DNA of 64,000 nt from Gammaproteobacteria bacterium (lineage in GTDB: Bacteria > Pseudomonadota > Gammaproteobacteria > JAPPPA01), in assembly GCA_030425645.1 (NCBI GenBank), contig JAUHZK010000005.1, forward strand, positions 1-64,000, given 5' to 3'. Shown here in pieces: positions 50,330 to 59,822 of the stretch. A program made the position numbers and the translations under genes. The notes under the pieces are model-generated. The model was not told the DNA's origin and did not search any database. It saw only the letters and a list, made by a program, of their open reading frames with translations. Position 1 is the stretch's first letter; each line of letters opens with the position of its first letter.

Positions 50330-51940
50330 CTACGCAGCCGCCGTAACAGGGCCATTCATCTCTTCAGCTAATTTGGAAGCCAACTTAGCCACCAAGCCAT
50401 AAATTGATAGTTGCGGGTTCGCGCCAATGCTGCTCGGGAATAACGAACCGTCTAAGACCGATAAGTTGTCCAAGCCGTAATAATTGCCGAGGCTATCGCA
50501 GACGGCTTCGCCGGCCTTACCCATTTGGCAGCCGCCCATTAAATGAGCCGTAAACAAGGTTGTTTTAACTGGTTCGTAAGCCAAAGCATCCAAGCCTTGC
50601 TTGGCCTCGGCCCAAGAACGCCAAGGGCGCGCATCTAAATGCGAGGCCAATACAGATTTGGCGCCGGCTGCGAACTGCGCCTCAACGGTGCTCGACAGCG
50701 CCGCCTTAATACCGTCCCAAACGTAATCCGTAAATTCATAATCCAGCACCGGGTAACCGGCATCATCTACCGTTACGGTTGCACCCTGGTTTTGCGGATT
50801 GAACCCATCTCTCAATAAGGAAATGGCACAACTTGAATGCTTAAGCTGGCTTACGCGTTTAAATAAATCACTACCATAGCCGCCCAAGACGGTCGACATC
50901 AAACCCGGCAACATCGGCGCAATTTCTATTTTGTAGCCCATTTTCCCGGCCACACCATCGCGCCATAAGAATTCATTCGAATAGGTTGATTGTGGTGCCC
51001 CATGCCAACCGTCAATGGGCACATCAAACTCGGCCACTGAAGCCGGTACTGGATGCACAAAAGTGCGTTTACCAAGTAAACCAGATGGGTCGGGTGCCTG
51101 TGAATGCAATAACAGCGCTGGCGTATTAATAGCACCCGCAGCCAAAATATAACGGCGCGCTTTGACATTAAAGGTAATGCCGTTCGGACGGCGGTTGTCG
51201 TCGCCAATACCGTTAACCAACAAGCCGGTCACGCGTTCGCCTTGCTGCAAGACCTTGGCAACCCGCGCGTTATGAACCAGCGTCGCGCCATTGTCCAAAG
51301 CAGCTGGAATGGTTGTGACCAACATCGACTGCTTAGCATTACTAGGACAGCCCTGACCACAGTAGCCAATATTCCAGCAGCCTTTAACATTGCGATGAAT
51401 AATGTCCCAATGCCAGCCGAGTTTTTCACAGCCCTTTGCCAGCATCTCATTATTAGCATTCGGCGGCACCGGCCAACGATGAATATTGAGGCGTTCTTCC
51501 ATCCGCTTAAACCAAGGCGCCATCGTGTCGGCATCCACGCCCTCAACACCATGCACGTCGGTCCAATGTTTTAATGTTTGCTCTGGCGTGCGGAAACTGG
51601 TGGTCCAGTTCACCACCGTGGTGCCACCGACCGCACGGCCCTGCATCACGGCAATCGCGCCGTCCTTGGTCGCTCGCGAAGCGCCCTCTTGATAGAGGTC
51701 ATTCCAACCTCGCGCTTCATCCATATCGGCAAAGCTATTAGAACTTTTAAGCGGCCCGTCTTCTAACAGCAAAACCCGTAAACCAGCGGCCGCCAAAATC
51801 TCTGCGGCCGTACCGCCGCCGGCTCCTGTACCAACGATGGCTACATCCGCTTCTAAAGTGAGGCCATGTTCAAGGCGGCCGCCGTGGCGCACATCCCAAC
51901 CACCCGTAATACCAACGCTAATCGGATCAACAACAGCCAT
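50330..51940 (-). CDS. GMC-family FAD oxidoreductase
   Basis: About 536 residues. FAD site VAIVGTGAGGGTAAEILAAA near 30-50 and a distal LLLEDGP strand; GRAVGGTTVVNW is the GMC signature. A Cys-rich stretch (GCWNIGYCGQGCPSNAK) resembles cholesterol-oxidase/alcohol-dehydrogenase-like members. The C-terminal HLMGGCQMG and SLFPSSIGANPQLSI contain the catalytic-region residues. It oxidises an unidentified alcohol or sterol. ATG 51940 follows GGAGG and is chosen over 51973, which runs into the upstream gene. Confidence 0.9.
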   Translation of the reverse strand: MAVVDPISVGITGGWDVRHGGRLEHGLTLEADVAIVGTGAGGGTAAEILAAAGLRVLLLEDGPLKSSNSFADMDEARGWNDLYQEGASRATKDGAIAVMQGRAVGGTTVVNWTTSFRTPEQTLKHWTDVHGVEGVDADTMAPWFKRMEERLNIHRWPVPPNANNEMLAKGCEKLGWHWDIIHRNVKGCWNIGYCGQGCPSNAKQSMLVTTIPAALDNGATLVHNARVAKVLQQGERVTGLLVNGIGDDNRRPNGITFNVKARRYILAAGAINTPALLLHSQAPDPSGLLGKRTFVHPVPASVAEFDVPIDGWHGAPQSTYSNEFLWRDGVAGKMGYKIEIAPMLPGLMSTVLGGYGSDLFKRVSQLKHSSCAISLLRDGFNPQNQGATVTVDDAGYPVLDYEFTDYVWDGIKAALSSTVEAQFAAGAKSVLASHLDARPWRSWAEAKQGLDALAYEPVKTTLFTAHLMGGCQMGKAGEAVCDSLGNYYGLDNLSVLDGSLFPSSIGANPQLSIYGLVAKLASKLAEEMNGPVTAAA

Positions 51941-51942
51941 TT

Positions 51943-52530
51943 TTACGCCTCCGCTACCGCTTGCACCGCCCAAGCCGGCGGGCCGGGATACTGGCTATGA
52001 ACTTGGCTCTCTTCAAGGCTGAAATAAGCCGCGGTAATAAACTTCGTCAGCGCCTTATAACCAACATTAAAAAGCTCAAATGACGAATCGCGCCAACGGT
52101 CGAGAAATGCGCCCACTTGTTCCGAATCGGCATCTGCCCAGGAGGCCGACAAGCCGGTCGTTAGCCACCGGGTGACCCGCATATTTAATAGATCAAACAA
52201 CTGGTAAACCATTTTTCGACCAGCTGGCTCTAGGTTATAGGCCAGTTCATCTACTCTCAGTAAAACTTTGTCGAGTATCAGATCCGCCTTTGTCTCGGTC
52301 ATTGCTGGCGCCAGAACAACCGGTGTAATCGCAGTAAACAGAAGCACGTCTGCAGGGCGTAAATAACGATAGCCTTGCGCACTGTGCACGGCACTACCAC
52401 CGCAGCCAACCAAACCAGCGCTAGTACCCACCACCGTTAGTGCCGTGGCGCTGACCGCCCCTAGCTTTAATCCGGAACCTAAAAATTCGCGGCGATCTAA
52501 GCTCACCACTGTCTCTGCTGCTCGCTTCAA
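51943..52530 (-). CDS. Tat-exported gluconate-2-dehydrogenase-subunit-3-like protein
   Basis: A 195-residue protein with a twin-arginine signal (SLDRREFLGSGLKLGA) ending in a lipobox-like LVGCGG. The body is helical (LLFTAITPVVLAPAMTETK, KMVYQLFDLLNM). Such proteins are small partners of GMC dehydrogenases and are thought to help export or electron transfer; that role is inferred from the 2-base spacing to the GMC gene. Confidence 0.75.
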   Translation of the reverse strand: MKRAAETVVSLDRREFLGSGLKLGAVSATALTVVGTSAGLVGCGGSAVHSAQGYRYLRPADVLLFTAITPVVLAPAMTETKADLILDKVLLRVDELAYNLEPAGRKMVYQLFDLLNMRVTRWLTTGLSASWADADSEQVGAFLDRWRDSSFELFNVGYKALTKFITAAYFSLEESQVHSQYPGPPAWAVQAVAEA

Positions 52531-52645
52531 CGCATTGCCCCTGTTGTTATCAAACGGGTTGTTTTTATAGCTAGCAGCCTACCGAATTTATGCGGCGTGA
52601 CAAGGGGCAAATGTGGCCGACTCGCTTGTATTAGCCCATCAAGTA

Positions 52646-52664
52646 AATGATAATTATTCTCAAT
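52646..52664 (+). promoter_or_regulatory. Fur box upstream of feoA
   Basis: AATGATAATTATTCTCAAT is a close match to the 19-bp Fur consensus GATAATGATAATCATTATC-type repeats and ends 21 bases before the feoA start. Iron repression of the feo operon is therefore expected. Confidence 0.75.
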
Positions 52665-52684
52665 TACAGATAAGCATCCCGTTC

Positions 52685-52918
52685 ATGTCTACAACACTTG
52701 CTGAGCTTAGCGTCGGTAGCCGCGCCACCGTCACTGGTTTTCTTGAAATAAACGCCCACGTGCAACGCATCATGGCCCTAGGTTTAGTGGTCGACACCCG
52801 CGTAGCGGTAACACGTAGAGCACCAACAGGCGATCCAATTGAATTAGACGTGCTGGGTGACCGCCTCTCCATCCGTAACGAAAACGCCAAGCAAATCCTA
52901 GTAGAGGCCAAGTCGTGA
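52685..52918 (+). CDS. feoA: Ferrous iron transport protein A
   Basis: A 77-residue SH3-like protein typical of FeoA (TLAELSVGSRATVTGFLE, RIMALGLVVDTRVAV). It acts with FeoB in Fe(II) uptake. The ATG at 52685 is chosen because the conserved N-terminus starts there; the longer frame from 52613 would include the Fur box. Its stop overlaps the feoB GTG start. Confidence 0.93.
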   Translation: MSTTLAELSVGSRATVTGFLEINAHVQRIMALGLVVDTRVAVTRRAPTGDPIELDVLGDRLSIRNENAKQILVEAKS

Positions 52919-55083
52919 ATCAGGCCAGACCTCGTATCGCCGTTGTCGGTAACCCCAACACCGGTAAATCAACGCTTTTCAACTGCCTTACAGGAATGCG
53001 GCAGAAGGTCGGTAACTATCCCGGCGTTACCGTTGAGGAACATGTCGGCTTAGCCCGCTTAGGCAATACCGAGGTCGAACTGGTCGACGTGCCCGGCACC
53101 TACAGCCTAGCGGCGCATTCTCCCGACGAGATGCTAGCGATTGATTTGTTAACCGGTAGCTTAGAAGGTTACTCGGCGCCAGACGCGGTACTCATCGTTG
53201 TAGACGCTAGCAACCTCCGTCGTAATCTGTTTTTTGCTACTCAAGTATTAGAGCTCGGCCTACCAAGCCTCGTTGTACTCAACATGAGTGACGTTGCGCA
53301 GAGCAAAGGCCAACAGGTTAATGTTGCGGCGCTACGTCGGCTGCTACAGGTAAACGTTGTCGAAGTTTCTGCGCGCAGCGGCAACGGCCTCGCGGGCCTA
53401 AAGAAAACGCTAGCTGCATTGCTTAACGACAACGCCCAATCTAGAAGCCAGATCAACTTACTACCGGAAGTACAGCAAGCCGCGGAGCAGCTAAGCCAGC
53501 AACCGGCCTTTGCAGATTGCAACCGCATTAGCATTGAGCGCGCTCTACTCGACTGCGATAGCTATGCCGCCCAACGTATCGTTGATCAAAACAGCAGCGC
53601 AGCCCAGCAGTTGCAGAATGCCCAAAACGAATTACAGGCCAGCAATCAGCAAACGCCATTGGCGGCACTAGAAGCTCAACGCCGCTACAGCTGGATCGAC
53701 AAGCACATCAACAGCTTGGTTAATCCATTAAAACAACAGCAGCGCAGCCTCGCCGACCGACTCGACGAAGGCTTAGCTCGGCCCCTGATTGGCAGCCTTG
53801 GGTTTATTGCCGTGATGGCAACCGTTTTCCAAGCTGTTTTCGCTTGGGCCGTGCCCTTTATGGACTTGATCGACGGCGGCACCAGTGCCGTTGGTGGCTG
53901 GCTAGGCGCACAGCTACCAGATGGCGCGCTGAACAGCCTATTAGTCGACGGCGTCATCGCCGGCGTCGGCAGTGTGATTATATTTTTGCCGCAAATTTTG
54001 ATCCTGTTTGCCTTTATCTTGCTGCTAGAAGATATCGGCTATATGGCGCGAGCGGCGTTTATGATGGATCGCTTAATGCGCTGGTGCGGCCTCAGTGGCC
54101 AAAGCTTTATCCCCATGCTGTCGAGCTTTGCCTGCGCCGTGCCCGGGATTATGGCGACACGCGTTATCCCTGAACGTAAAGATCGCATCGCCACCATTCT
54201 CGCCGCGCCCTTTATGACCTGCTCAGCTAGGTTACCGGTGTACGCGCTGCTCATCGGCGCCTTTGTGCCACACAAAACGTGGCTCGGCGGCCTGGTTAAT
54301 CTGCCGGGATTAGTACTACTCGGGCTTTATTTCTTAGGCATCTTTGGCGGAATTTTCACCGCTTGGTTATTTAAGAAAACCCTTTTACGCGGCCCAACCC
54401 CGCCGTTTTTGTTGGAACTACCACCCTTTCGCAAACCTAATTGGCGCTCCTTCCTTATCAACCTCAGTGAGCGCGCAATCATTTTCCTACGGCGTGCCGG
54501 TGGTGTGATTTTCGCGGTGACCATTATTGTTTGGGGAGCCACCTACTTCCCTCGCAATGCCGACTTAGAATCACAGCGCGACACGCAACTTGCCGCCCTA
54601 GCGGCACAGCAACTAGACGCCATTGCACTAGAACAGGCCAGCACCGACATTGAGAACCAATACGCCGCGGCGCATTTAAATCAATCGCTACTCGGGCGCG
54701 CCGGCCATGCGGTAGAGCCGATATTCAAACCATTAGGTTGGGACTGGAAGGTTGCCGCCGGTGTTTTAGCATCATTCCCCGCCCGCGAGGTAGTGGTAGC
54801 CGTGCTTGGCACCATCTACGCAGTAGGTGCCGACGCCGATGAAACCGACCAAACCCTGATTGACCGCCTCCGCAGTGCCACTTGGCCAGACGGGCGACCA
54901 GTATTTACTATCGGCATGGCAATTGGCTTATTAGTGTTTTACGCCTTCTGCCTGCAGTGCATGGCTACCGTGGCCACCATGCGCCGCGAAACCGGCGGCT
55001 GGCGCTGGCCGCTGATCGCTTGGACCTATATGACCGCGCTTGGTTATGTCGGCGCGCTACTTTGCTACCAATTGATCGGCTAA
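52915..55083 (+). CDS. feoB: Ferrous iron transport protein B
   Basis: A 722-residue inner-membrane protein. The N-terminal G domain has GNPNTGKST (G1), DVPGTYSL (G3) and NMSDVAQ (G4); a helical GDI-like region follows, then the membrane part with two Gate motifs (YMARAAFMMDR, SCARLPVYALLIGAF and LQCMATVATMRRET near the end). It drives Fe(II) uptake. It starts at GTG, overlapping the feoA stop in GTGA. The operon is probably Fur controlled. Confidence 0.95.
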   Translation: MNQARPRIAVVGNPNTGKSTLFNCLTGMRQKVGNYPGVTVEEHVGLARLGNTEVELVDVPGTYSLAAHSPDEMLAIDLLTGSLEGYSAPDAVLIVVDASNLRRNLFFATQVLELGLPSLVVLNMSDVAQSKGQQVNVAALRRLLQVNVVEVSARSGNGLAGLKKTLAALLNDNAQSRSQINLLPEVQQAAEQLSQQPAFADCNRISIERALLDCDSYAAQRIVDQNSSAAQQLQNAQNELQASNQQTPLAALEAQRRYSWIDKHINSLVNPLKQQQRSLADRLDEGLARPLIGSLGFIAVMATVFQAVFAWAVPFMDLIDGGTSAVGGWLGAQLPDGALNSLLVDGVIAGVGSVIIFLPQILILFAFILLLEDIGYMARAAFMMDRLMRWCGLSGQSFIPMLSSFACAVPGIMATRVIPERKDRIATILAAPFMTCSARLPVYALLIGAFVPHKTWLGGLVNLPGLVLLGLYFLGIFGGIFTAWLFKKTLLRGPTPPFLLELPPFRKPNWRSFLINLSERAIIFLRRAGGVIFAVTIIVWGATYFPRNADLESQRDTQLAALAAQQLDAIALEQASTDIENQYAAAHLNQSLLGRAGHAVEPIFKPLGWDWKVAAGVLASFPAREVVVAVLGTIYAVGADADETDQTLIDRLRSATWPDGRPVFTIGMAIGLLVFYAFCLQCMATVATMRRETGGWRWPLIAWTYMTALGYVGALLCYQLIG

Positions 55084-55086
55084 GCC

Positions 55087-55308
55087 ATGCCTAGTGGATT
55101 TCAAGAATGGCTAAGTTTGGGGCTAGTCGCGTTTACGGTCGGCGTCCTGCTTGGGCGCTGGCTGTCAAAACGTAAACAAAATACAAAAAACGCAGCGTGC
55201 GGTGATTGCCCACAATCTGAAAGCCCCAATAAACAGTTTAAGAACATCCCTATAAACGTTGTTAACAAAGGCTCTCACAAGGATCATGACAACGGCCGAA
55301 ACAATTAA
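55087..55308 (+). CDS. FeoB-associated Cys-containing small membrane protein
   Basis: A 73-residue protein with one transmembrane helix (WLSLGLVAFTVGVLLGRWL), a basic stop-transfer region, and AACGDCPQ with a C-x2-C pair, as in the short proteins encoded after feoB in many bacteria. It may take the place of FeoC. It starts 3 bases after feoB. Role inferred from position. Confidence 0.7.
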   Translation: MPSGFQEWLSLGLVAFTVGVLLGRWLSKRKQNTKNAACGDCPQSESPNKQFKNIPINVVNKGSHKDHDNGRNN

Positions 55309-55339
55309 GTCATGGAAAGTAACCTAAAGCATTAGTTTT

Positions 55340-55375
55340 TTGGCACAATAAATGCTGATAACACTATGTTGTCAG
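55340..55375 (+). promoter_or_regulatory. tetR promoter with overlapping palindromic operator
   Basis: A near-perfect dyad, CTGATAACA (55355-55363), CTA, TGTTGTCAG (55367-55375), has a single mismatched pair. A possible -35 TTGGCA (55340-55345) and -10 ACTATG (55363-55368) are 17 bases apart, so the dyad covers the promoter and would suit autorepression by the TetR protein that starts at 55387. Confidence 0.6.
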
Positions 55376-55386
55376 ATTAAGAGATC

Positions 55387-56130
55387 ATGAGACCTATGCC
55401 AGCCACTCGCACGCCAGCACGTAAACGCACGCCAAATAAGCGCCAGAAGCTTGGCGCTGCTGCCGTTAAAGAATTTGCCAAAAACGGCATCACCCATACG
55501 GCAATCACCAAAATTACCAAACGTGCGGGCGTTGCTACCGGTACGTTCTATTCCTACTACCAAGACAAAGAAAGCTTGTTTGAGGAAGTGCTGGCTGAAC
55601 ACTTTGCACATGTCATTGACGAGCTAGAACAAGGCCGTAACAAATTGCAGCGTGGCGACAAATACACCGACGTACCCGCTCAGATTGGAGCGATCAGAGG
55701 TTTATTTGACACACTTATTCGAGTCAACACTGACAACAAAGACTTGTTTATCGCTTGGTATCAGTACGGCTATGGCCATACCAAGGAAATTGACGAGCTG
55801 ATTCGTAACCACCTAAACCAATTAGAAGCCATGTCGATGGATGACATGGAACGCAGTGGCACCATTTCGGTTGATGATATTCCCGTACTGGCGCAGTGCG
55901 TGATCAGCCTGTGCTTGGGCATGAGCCAACATATCATTACCACCGGCTCGCCTAGCGTTGAAGACGCCGTACTCTACGTCATGCGCTTTACGATCGGTGG
56001 CCTAGCCGATTACATCGGCCAGGGTGAAAACGCCGTCAAAGCCGCGCAACTTCTGTCGGGCTTTATGCAAATGTCGGCCGACAAGCAAAAAGCCGAGCGC
56101 GAAGCCGCCAAAGAGGCCCAGTCCGATTAA
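55387..56130 (+). CDS. TetR/AcrR-family transcriptional regulator
   Basis: A 247-residue repressor. The N-terminal helix-turn-helix (KLGAAAVKEFAKNGITHTAI, TKITKRAGVATGTFYSYYQD) follows a basic arm, and the rest is the helical ligand-binding domain. A palindrome upstream suggests autoregulation. Targets may include the adjacent sulfotransferase and membrane cluster, but that cluster carries a different dyad, so the link is unproven. Confidence 0.88.
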   Translation: MRPMPATRTPARKRTPNKRQKLGAAAVKEFAKNGITHTAITKITKRAGVATGTFYSYYQDKESLFEEVLAEHFAHVIDELEQGRNKLQRGDKYTDVPAQIGAIRGLFDTLIRVNTDNKDLFIAWYQYGYGHTKEIDELIRNHLNQLEAMSMDDMERSGTISVDDIPVLAQCVISLCLGMSQHIITTGSPSVEDAVLYVMRFTIGGLADYIGQGENAVKAAQLLSGFMQMSADKQKAEREAAKEAQSD

Positions 56131-56157
56131 ATGTCGGGCTAGACGTAGGCCTAATCG

Positions 56158-57288
56158 CTAGCGGCGAAAGCCGTAATGCTCAAACAAGTCAGCCGCTTGC
56201 TCGGCGATATCCGCTTCGCTTAGACCGAAGTCCGCCAAACTGTAACTGTGACTACTACGATATTGGCGCGATTGCGCTACTTCTGCAGCTAACCATTGCT
56301 GATACTCATCGCTCATTGGCACACCAAACTGATCGTAAATACGATTGACCACCTCGGCCGGCTCAGCAATCAAGTCTTCGTAACGAACCTCTAAATAGCG
56401 GTCTGCCGGCAGCTCTTTCTGCAGCTCCAACATATAGCGGTAATATTCAATCAGTAGCGTGGCAATCTGGCCGGTGTAGGCCGGATCTTTTACCTTCTCT
56501 GGCGAATGCACTGACCAAGGCACGGTAAACATCGAGATCATTGAGGCAATCGCCTCATAAGGGTGCCGCACCAAATGCACAATACGCATATCTGGCGTCA
56601 CTTCTAGCTGTGTCCGCAAACGGCCAATCGCTAAGGCGTTCTTTGCTAGCAAGGTTTTGTCGGAGCCAGTTGCATACGCATGGCGTTGTAGATTTTTTAG
56701 GTAATACTGACCAAGCCGCTGACGGCGCGGTTCCTCAAGCTGGTCAACAAAACGCAGATCTTCGATCTGATTCAACCAAGGAAATAACAACAAGGCTGCC
56801 GGTGTCATCAGGCTGTACACCCAATACTGCTCGTCCTCTTCAGACTTTGCTAAGCCGGTGGCATGGATGCCATCCCAGCCGCCAAAGGCCTTACCTTCTA
56901 GCTTGGCTATTAACCGCTGAAACGGACTACCAAGTTTACCGTCTAGCTTGCCCAGGGCGGCAAACAGCTTGTACAGGGCAATTGAGGGAAAAATGGTGTG
57001 ATACAGCTTAATCCAAGAAAATTGCTGATCGGCACATAACATCCGGTGTAGGAAGGTAGTGCCCGAACGTGGCGTAGCCAAAATATAAATTGGTGCTGTC
57101 ACTGGTGTGCTGTTCCAGCTAGGAAAGAGCAAATAATCGAGCAACCTAAAAGGCAAAATCACCAGCATAAATAGCATTGTCAAAAACAAAAAAGACAATG
57201 AAACGAAAGCGTGCTTGAAGCTGAAATTGCCCTTGCGAAAAATAGATCGCAGCATTTTGGCAAACATTTGCCAATCAAATGGAATCAT
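56158..57288 (-). CDS. Sulfotransferase family protein, membrane-anchored
   Basis: A 376-residue protein. N-terminal hydrophobic segment (FVSLSFLFLTMLFMLVILPF), then the PAPS 5'-phosphosulfate loop ILATPRSGTTFLHRM near 70-85 and the 3'-phosphate region HLVRHPYEAIAS near 235. It resembles Stf3-like sulfotransferases acting on lipids or sterols. The acceptor is unknown. It lies 36 bases after the small membrane-protein gene at 57325 and is probably co-transcribed with it. Confidence 0.85.
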   Translation of the reverse strand: MIPFDWQMFAKMLRSIFRKGNFSFKHAFVSLSFLFLTMLFMLVILPFRLLDYLLFPSWNSTPVTAPIYILATPRSGTTFLHRMLCADQQFSWIKLYHTIFPSIALYKLFAALGKLDGKLGSPFQRLIAKLEGKAFGGWDGIHATGLAKSEEDEQYWVYSLMTPAALLLFPWLNQIEDLRFVDQLEEPRRQRLGQYYLKNLQRHAYATGSDKTLLAKNALAIGRLRTQLEVTPDMRIVHLVRHPYEAIASMISMFTVPWSVHSPEKVKDPAYTGQIATLLIEYYRYMLELQKELPADRYLEVRYEDLIAEPAEVVNRIYDQFGVPMSDEYQQWLAAEVAQSRQYRSSHSYSLADFGLSEADIAEQAADLFEHYGFRR

Positions 57289-57324
57289 AAGTTGCTCGAG
57301 TGTTAGCGAGTAAATTAACGGAAA

Positions 57325-57840
57325 TTAAGAGCGAGGCTGCGCCGCAACATCAGTAGCGGGCTCTGCTAAGGCGACTCGGCGCATATTATGCGCCACCATC
57401 CAAAAGCCTGCTGGTGCAATCACCACGGTGACTAGAACAGATCCCCAAGGGTTGGCGGTACCCTCTAGGTTATGCAACACCGCTACCCCTAGCACCGCTA
57501 GCGCTGACGGGCCAAGGGTTGCACACAGCATAGGAGGCAATAAGCGAAAACTGGTTTGCACACACAGGTAACGACAAAAACGGGTCAATAGCCCCGCAAT
57601 TAAAGCTGTCCATAAAGCCTGCTTGCCACCGGCCAACAAGGCGCTAAACCAACCGTAAGGCAGGTTAACGGCCGCCACCATCGTCCCCATAAACAACGCC
57701 CCACCCAAGGCCGCCATCCACTCAGCCCCGCGGTGCCAAAGCCGATCAACTCGACTAACAGCACTCGGTTCCTGAGCGGTATCGCGGCCTGGATGACACG
57801 CTGTTTGCTTGGAGGAGGAAGCCATCGTAGCGTTTCCCAA
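57325..57840 (-). CDS. Four-segment membrane protein, unknown
   Basis: A 171-residue protein with about four hydrophobic segments (MAALGGALFMGTMVAAVNLP, LLPPMLCATLGPSALAVLGV, WGSVLVTVVIAPAGFWMVA) and a charged N-terminus. I do not recognise the family. It precedes the sulfotransferase gene. A TGAAT-N4-ATTCA dyad lies about 150 bases upstream of its start (57992-58010). The stretch 57841-58024 shows no convincing gene. Confidence 0.65.
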   Translation of the reverse strand: MGNATMASSSKQTACHPGRDTAQEPSAVSRVDRLWHRGAEWMAALGGALFMGTMVAAVNLPYGWFSALLAGGKQALWTALIAGLLTRFCRYLCVQTSFRLLPPMLCATLGPSALAVLGVAVLHNLEGTANPWGSVLVTVVIAPAGFWMVAHNMRRVALAEPATDVAAQPRS

Positions 57841-57991
57841 ATTACTGGTTATACAAAGGACAAGAAGTGGAGCTGATTACCGACAAAACTGGCATCCTGC
57901 ATTTGTTTGCCCGGTAACCATCAACACAACTAACAGCCATCTCTAGCCGCATATAAATGCCCTTGCTACCGAAGCCTTCGATTCCCATATT

Positions 57992-58010
57992 AATGAATAT
58001 GAATTCAATT
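57992..58010. promoter_or_regulatory. AATGAAT-N4-ATTCAATT dyad, copy 1
   Basis: The block AATGAAT, four bases, ATTCAATT matches exactly (apart from the N4) a block at 59823-59841. The core TGAAT-N4-ATTCA is a perfect dyad. It lies upstream of the 57325-57840 / sulfotransferase transcript and may bind a regulator shared with the MMPL gene. Confidence 0.45.
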
Positions 58011-58024
58011 GCAACACTGCACAA

Positions 58025-59137
58025 CTAGAATCGCAGCCCTAAGCCGGCCAGCCAGTACTCACGCACTCCCCAACCAACTTCAAGCTCAATATTAATATTC
58101 GGCGTTAGCGTAATAAGTGAGCCCGCCAAGTAATTCCATGGCTGTTCTTCGGTTAACGTCACCTCAAAATCAAGCTTTACCGCCTCATTAATCACTGGCA
58201 CGGAGTTCAAGGTGTCGCCAATCAAGTTGCCAACCAAATCCCCTACCACTGGCAGGTCGCGAATAAGGTCAAGCTCGCCTAGAAAATCAGCGCCGTTAGA
58301 CTGCACAGCCACCCGCGTTACTTCGAGATGAAGACCACCGACCCAGGCAGTTAGCCACGGCGATACAATCCAACCCACACGCGGATTCAACACATGGGAA
58401 TCAGACTGAATGGTAAAGCCTTGGGCAGAGTCCAAATCAGTCTCAGTTTTTACCTCTGTCCAAGTCGCGAACAAACGTTGGTAACCAATAGCGACGGTAT
58501 AACCTAATCCGACGGCCTTGCCGTAGTACTGAACGTCAAACAGCGGAATATCTACCTGCGGCACCGTTAGCAAACCGCCCAATAGATCGGTCAAAGGATT
58601 ACCTGAAGAGAGCTGTTGCTCGGGGATCTTAATATCCACCGATACGTCACCTTCAACTTCACCGTACAGCACAAACACATTAAAAATGGGCAACAACCAC
58701 GCATCGGCACGTATGCTTTTTTGTACAAGGTAGTTGGGAATATCAACTTCCACATCGGTCAAACCCTGCAACAGCGGGAAGAAGTCTGGAATGCCCGACA
58801 GCGGCACACCCAAGGCATCGACACCGTGAATCTGAAAATCCGTCAGCTGGATATCCTGAGTCTGGGTAAAAATCCCTGGCGTAATGCCGTAGGGCAATGG
58901 CGGCTTAACGCCTTCGGGCAGTCCCTCGGCGATGTAGGGGTGGGAACCAAATAGCGGGAAAATGTGGCCCGGCGTAAACAGATAGTCCAAATGATCAATA
59001 TCATTAGCAAGGCTTTCATCTAGCTTTTCGTTCGCCTCTGGCTCGGCCGCCGAGTCAGCCTCAGCAGCGTCCTCGGCAACAGCCGGCAGCATCCATAGGA
59101 AACCCAGGAGCATCAGCGCTGAGCGTGTAGTTTTCAT
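58025..59137 (-). CDS. Putative outer-membrane beta-barrel protein, unknown
   Basis: About 370 residues with a signal peptide (TRSALMLLGFLWMLPAVAE), an acidic linker, and a body rich in alternating strands, ending in AGLGLRF with the terminal Phe typical of outer-membrane proteins. A motif such as LFPLFGSHPYIAEGLPEG is distinctive, but I cannot name the family. The ATG at 59137 fits the signal peptide; the frame extends to 59173. It follows the DUF2147 gene by about 26 bases. Confidence 0.65.
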   Translation of the reverse strand: MKTTRSALMLLGFLWMLPAVAEDAAEADSAAEPEANEKLDESLANDIDHLDYLFTPGHIFPLFGSHPYIAEGLPEGVKPPLPYGITPGIFTQTQDIQLTDFQIHGVDALGVPLSGIPDFFPLLQGLTDVEVDIPNYLVQKSIRADAWLLPIFNVFVLYGEVEGDVSVDIKIPEQQLSSGNPLTDLLGGLLTVPQVDIPLFDVQYYGKAVGLGYTVAIGYQRLFATWTEVKTETDLDSAQGFTIQSDSHVLNPRVGWIVSPWLTAWVGGLHLEVTRVAVQSNGADFLGELDLIRDLPVVGDLVGNLIGDTLNSVPVINEAVKLDFEVTLTEEQPWNYLAGSLITLTPNINIELEVGWGVREYWLAGLGLRF

Positions 59138-59163
59138 CATTTGCATCAATCTAAAGCTAGCGG

Positions 59164-59715
59164 CTATGGCCAAGTCTCTGGGTGCTCAAAGCGGTTAGGG
59201 AAAGTCGGCATCGCCGCACGTTGGTTGTCGCTCAACTTGTGCCACTCTACGCTACCGCCAAATACGGGCAGGCCGATAAAGCCTCTGAGTTTTAGCACCT
59301 CAGGTTCAGGCAGCGTAATCTGGCATTTGTAGATTTTACCGTTCAACACGTTAAACACGCGCCCTTCAACCCAGGTATCGGCCTCGTCGAAGGTTAGACC
59401 AACCAGAATGTCGACGCCCAAGCTAGCGGCATGTTTGTAGGCTTTGGCCTCTCTGCGGTTTTCCCAAGGAATCTCCATTGGCGCTTCTTCTAGCCACCAA
59501 TCAGTTGACTCCCGGCCCGCCCAGATGACTTTGCCACGATATTCGCCATCGGCTTTATAAAAGCGCACCACCGCGTCGCCCGTATTCACCATCCAGTCGC
59601 CAACAATATCGTCGGCATTGGTTTCAGTAGCCGCGAAACCGGGCTGCGAAATAAACACAGCAAACACGCTCACTACCAACAACAGTTTCGAAAACAACTG
59701 TTTCAATTTACTCAC
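59164..59715 (-). CDS. DUF2147 exported protein
   Basis: A 183-residue protein with a signal peptide (LLLVVSVFAVFISQPGFA) and a DUF2147 domain: IVGDWMVNTGDAVVRFY, YRGKVIW, and GRVFNVLNGKIYKCQITL with LRGFIGLPVFGGSVEW near the end. Function unknown; members are periplasmic lipocalin-like folds. It leads the leftward transcript with the outer-membrane protein, and diverges from the MMPL gene. Confidence 0.85.
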   Translation of the reverse strand: MSKLKQLFSKLLLVVSVFAVFISQPGFAATETNADDIVGDWMVNTGDAVVRFYKADGEYRGKVIWAGRESTDWWLEEAPMEIPWENRREAKAYKHAASLGVDILVGLTFDEADTWVEGRVFNVLNGKIYKCQITLPEPEVLKLRGFIGLPVFGGSVEWHKLSDNQRAAMPTFPNRFEHPETWP

Positions 59716-59822
59716 TCTCCACCTCTGGTCGCTTTTAGCGATCTTTCTTTATAGGCCAAAAATAAATTCACAGAAAGGACTTACGTCACTTCGGCGCACA
59801 TATTAAACTGCCGCTAATTAGA

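Noticed and set aside
57842-58024. A 60-residue frame upstream of the 57325 gene
   Set aside because: No recognisable motif or ribosome site, and it contains the AATGAAT-N4-ATTCAATT block, which suits a regulatory gap better.
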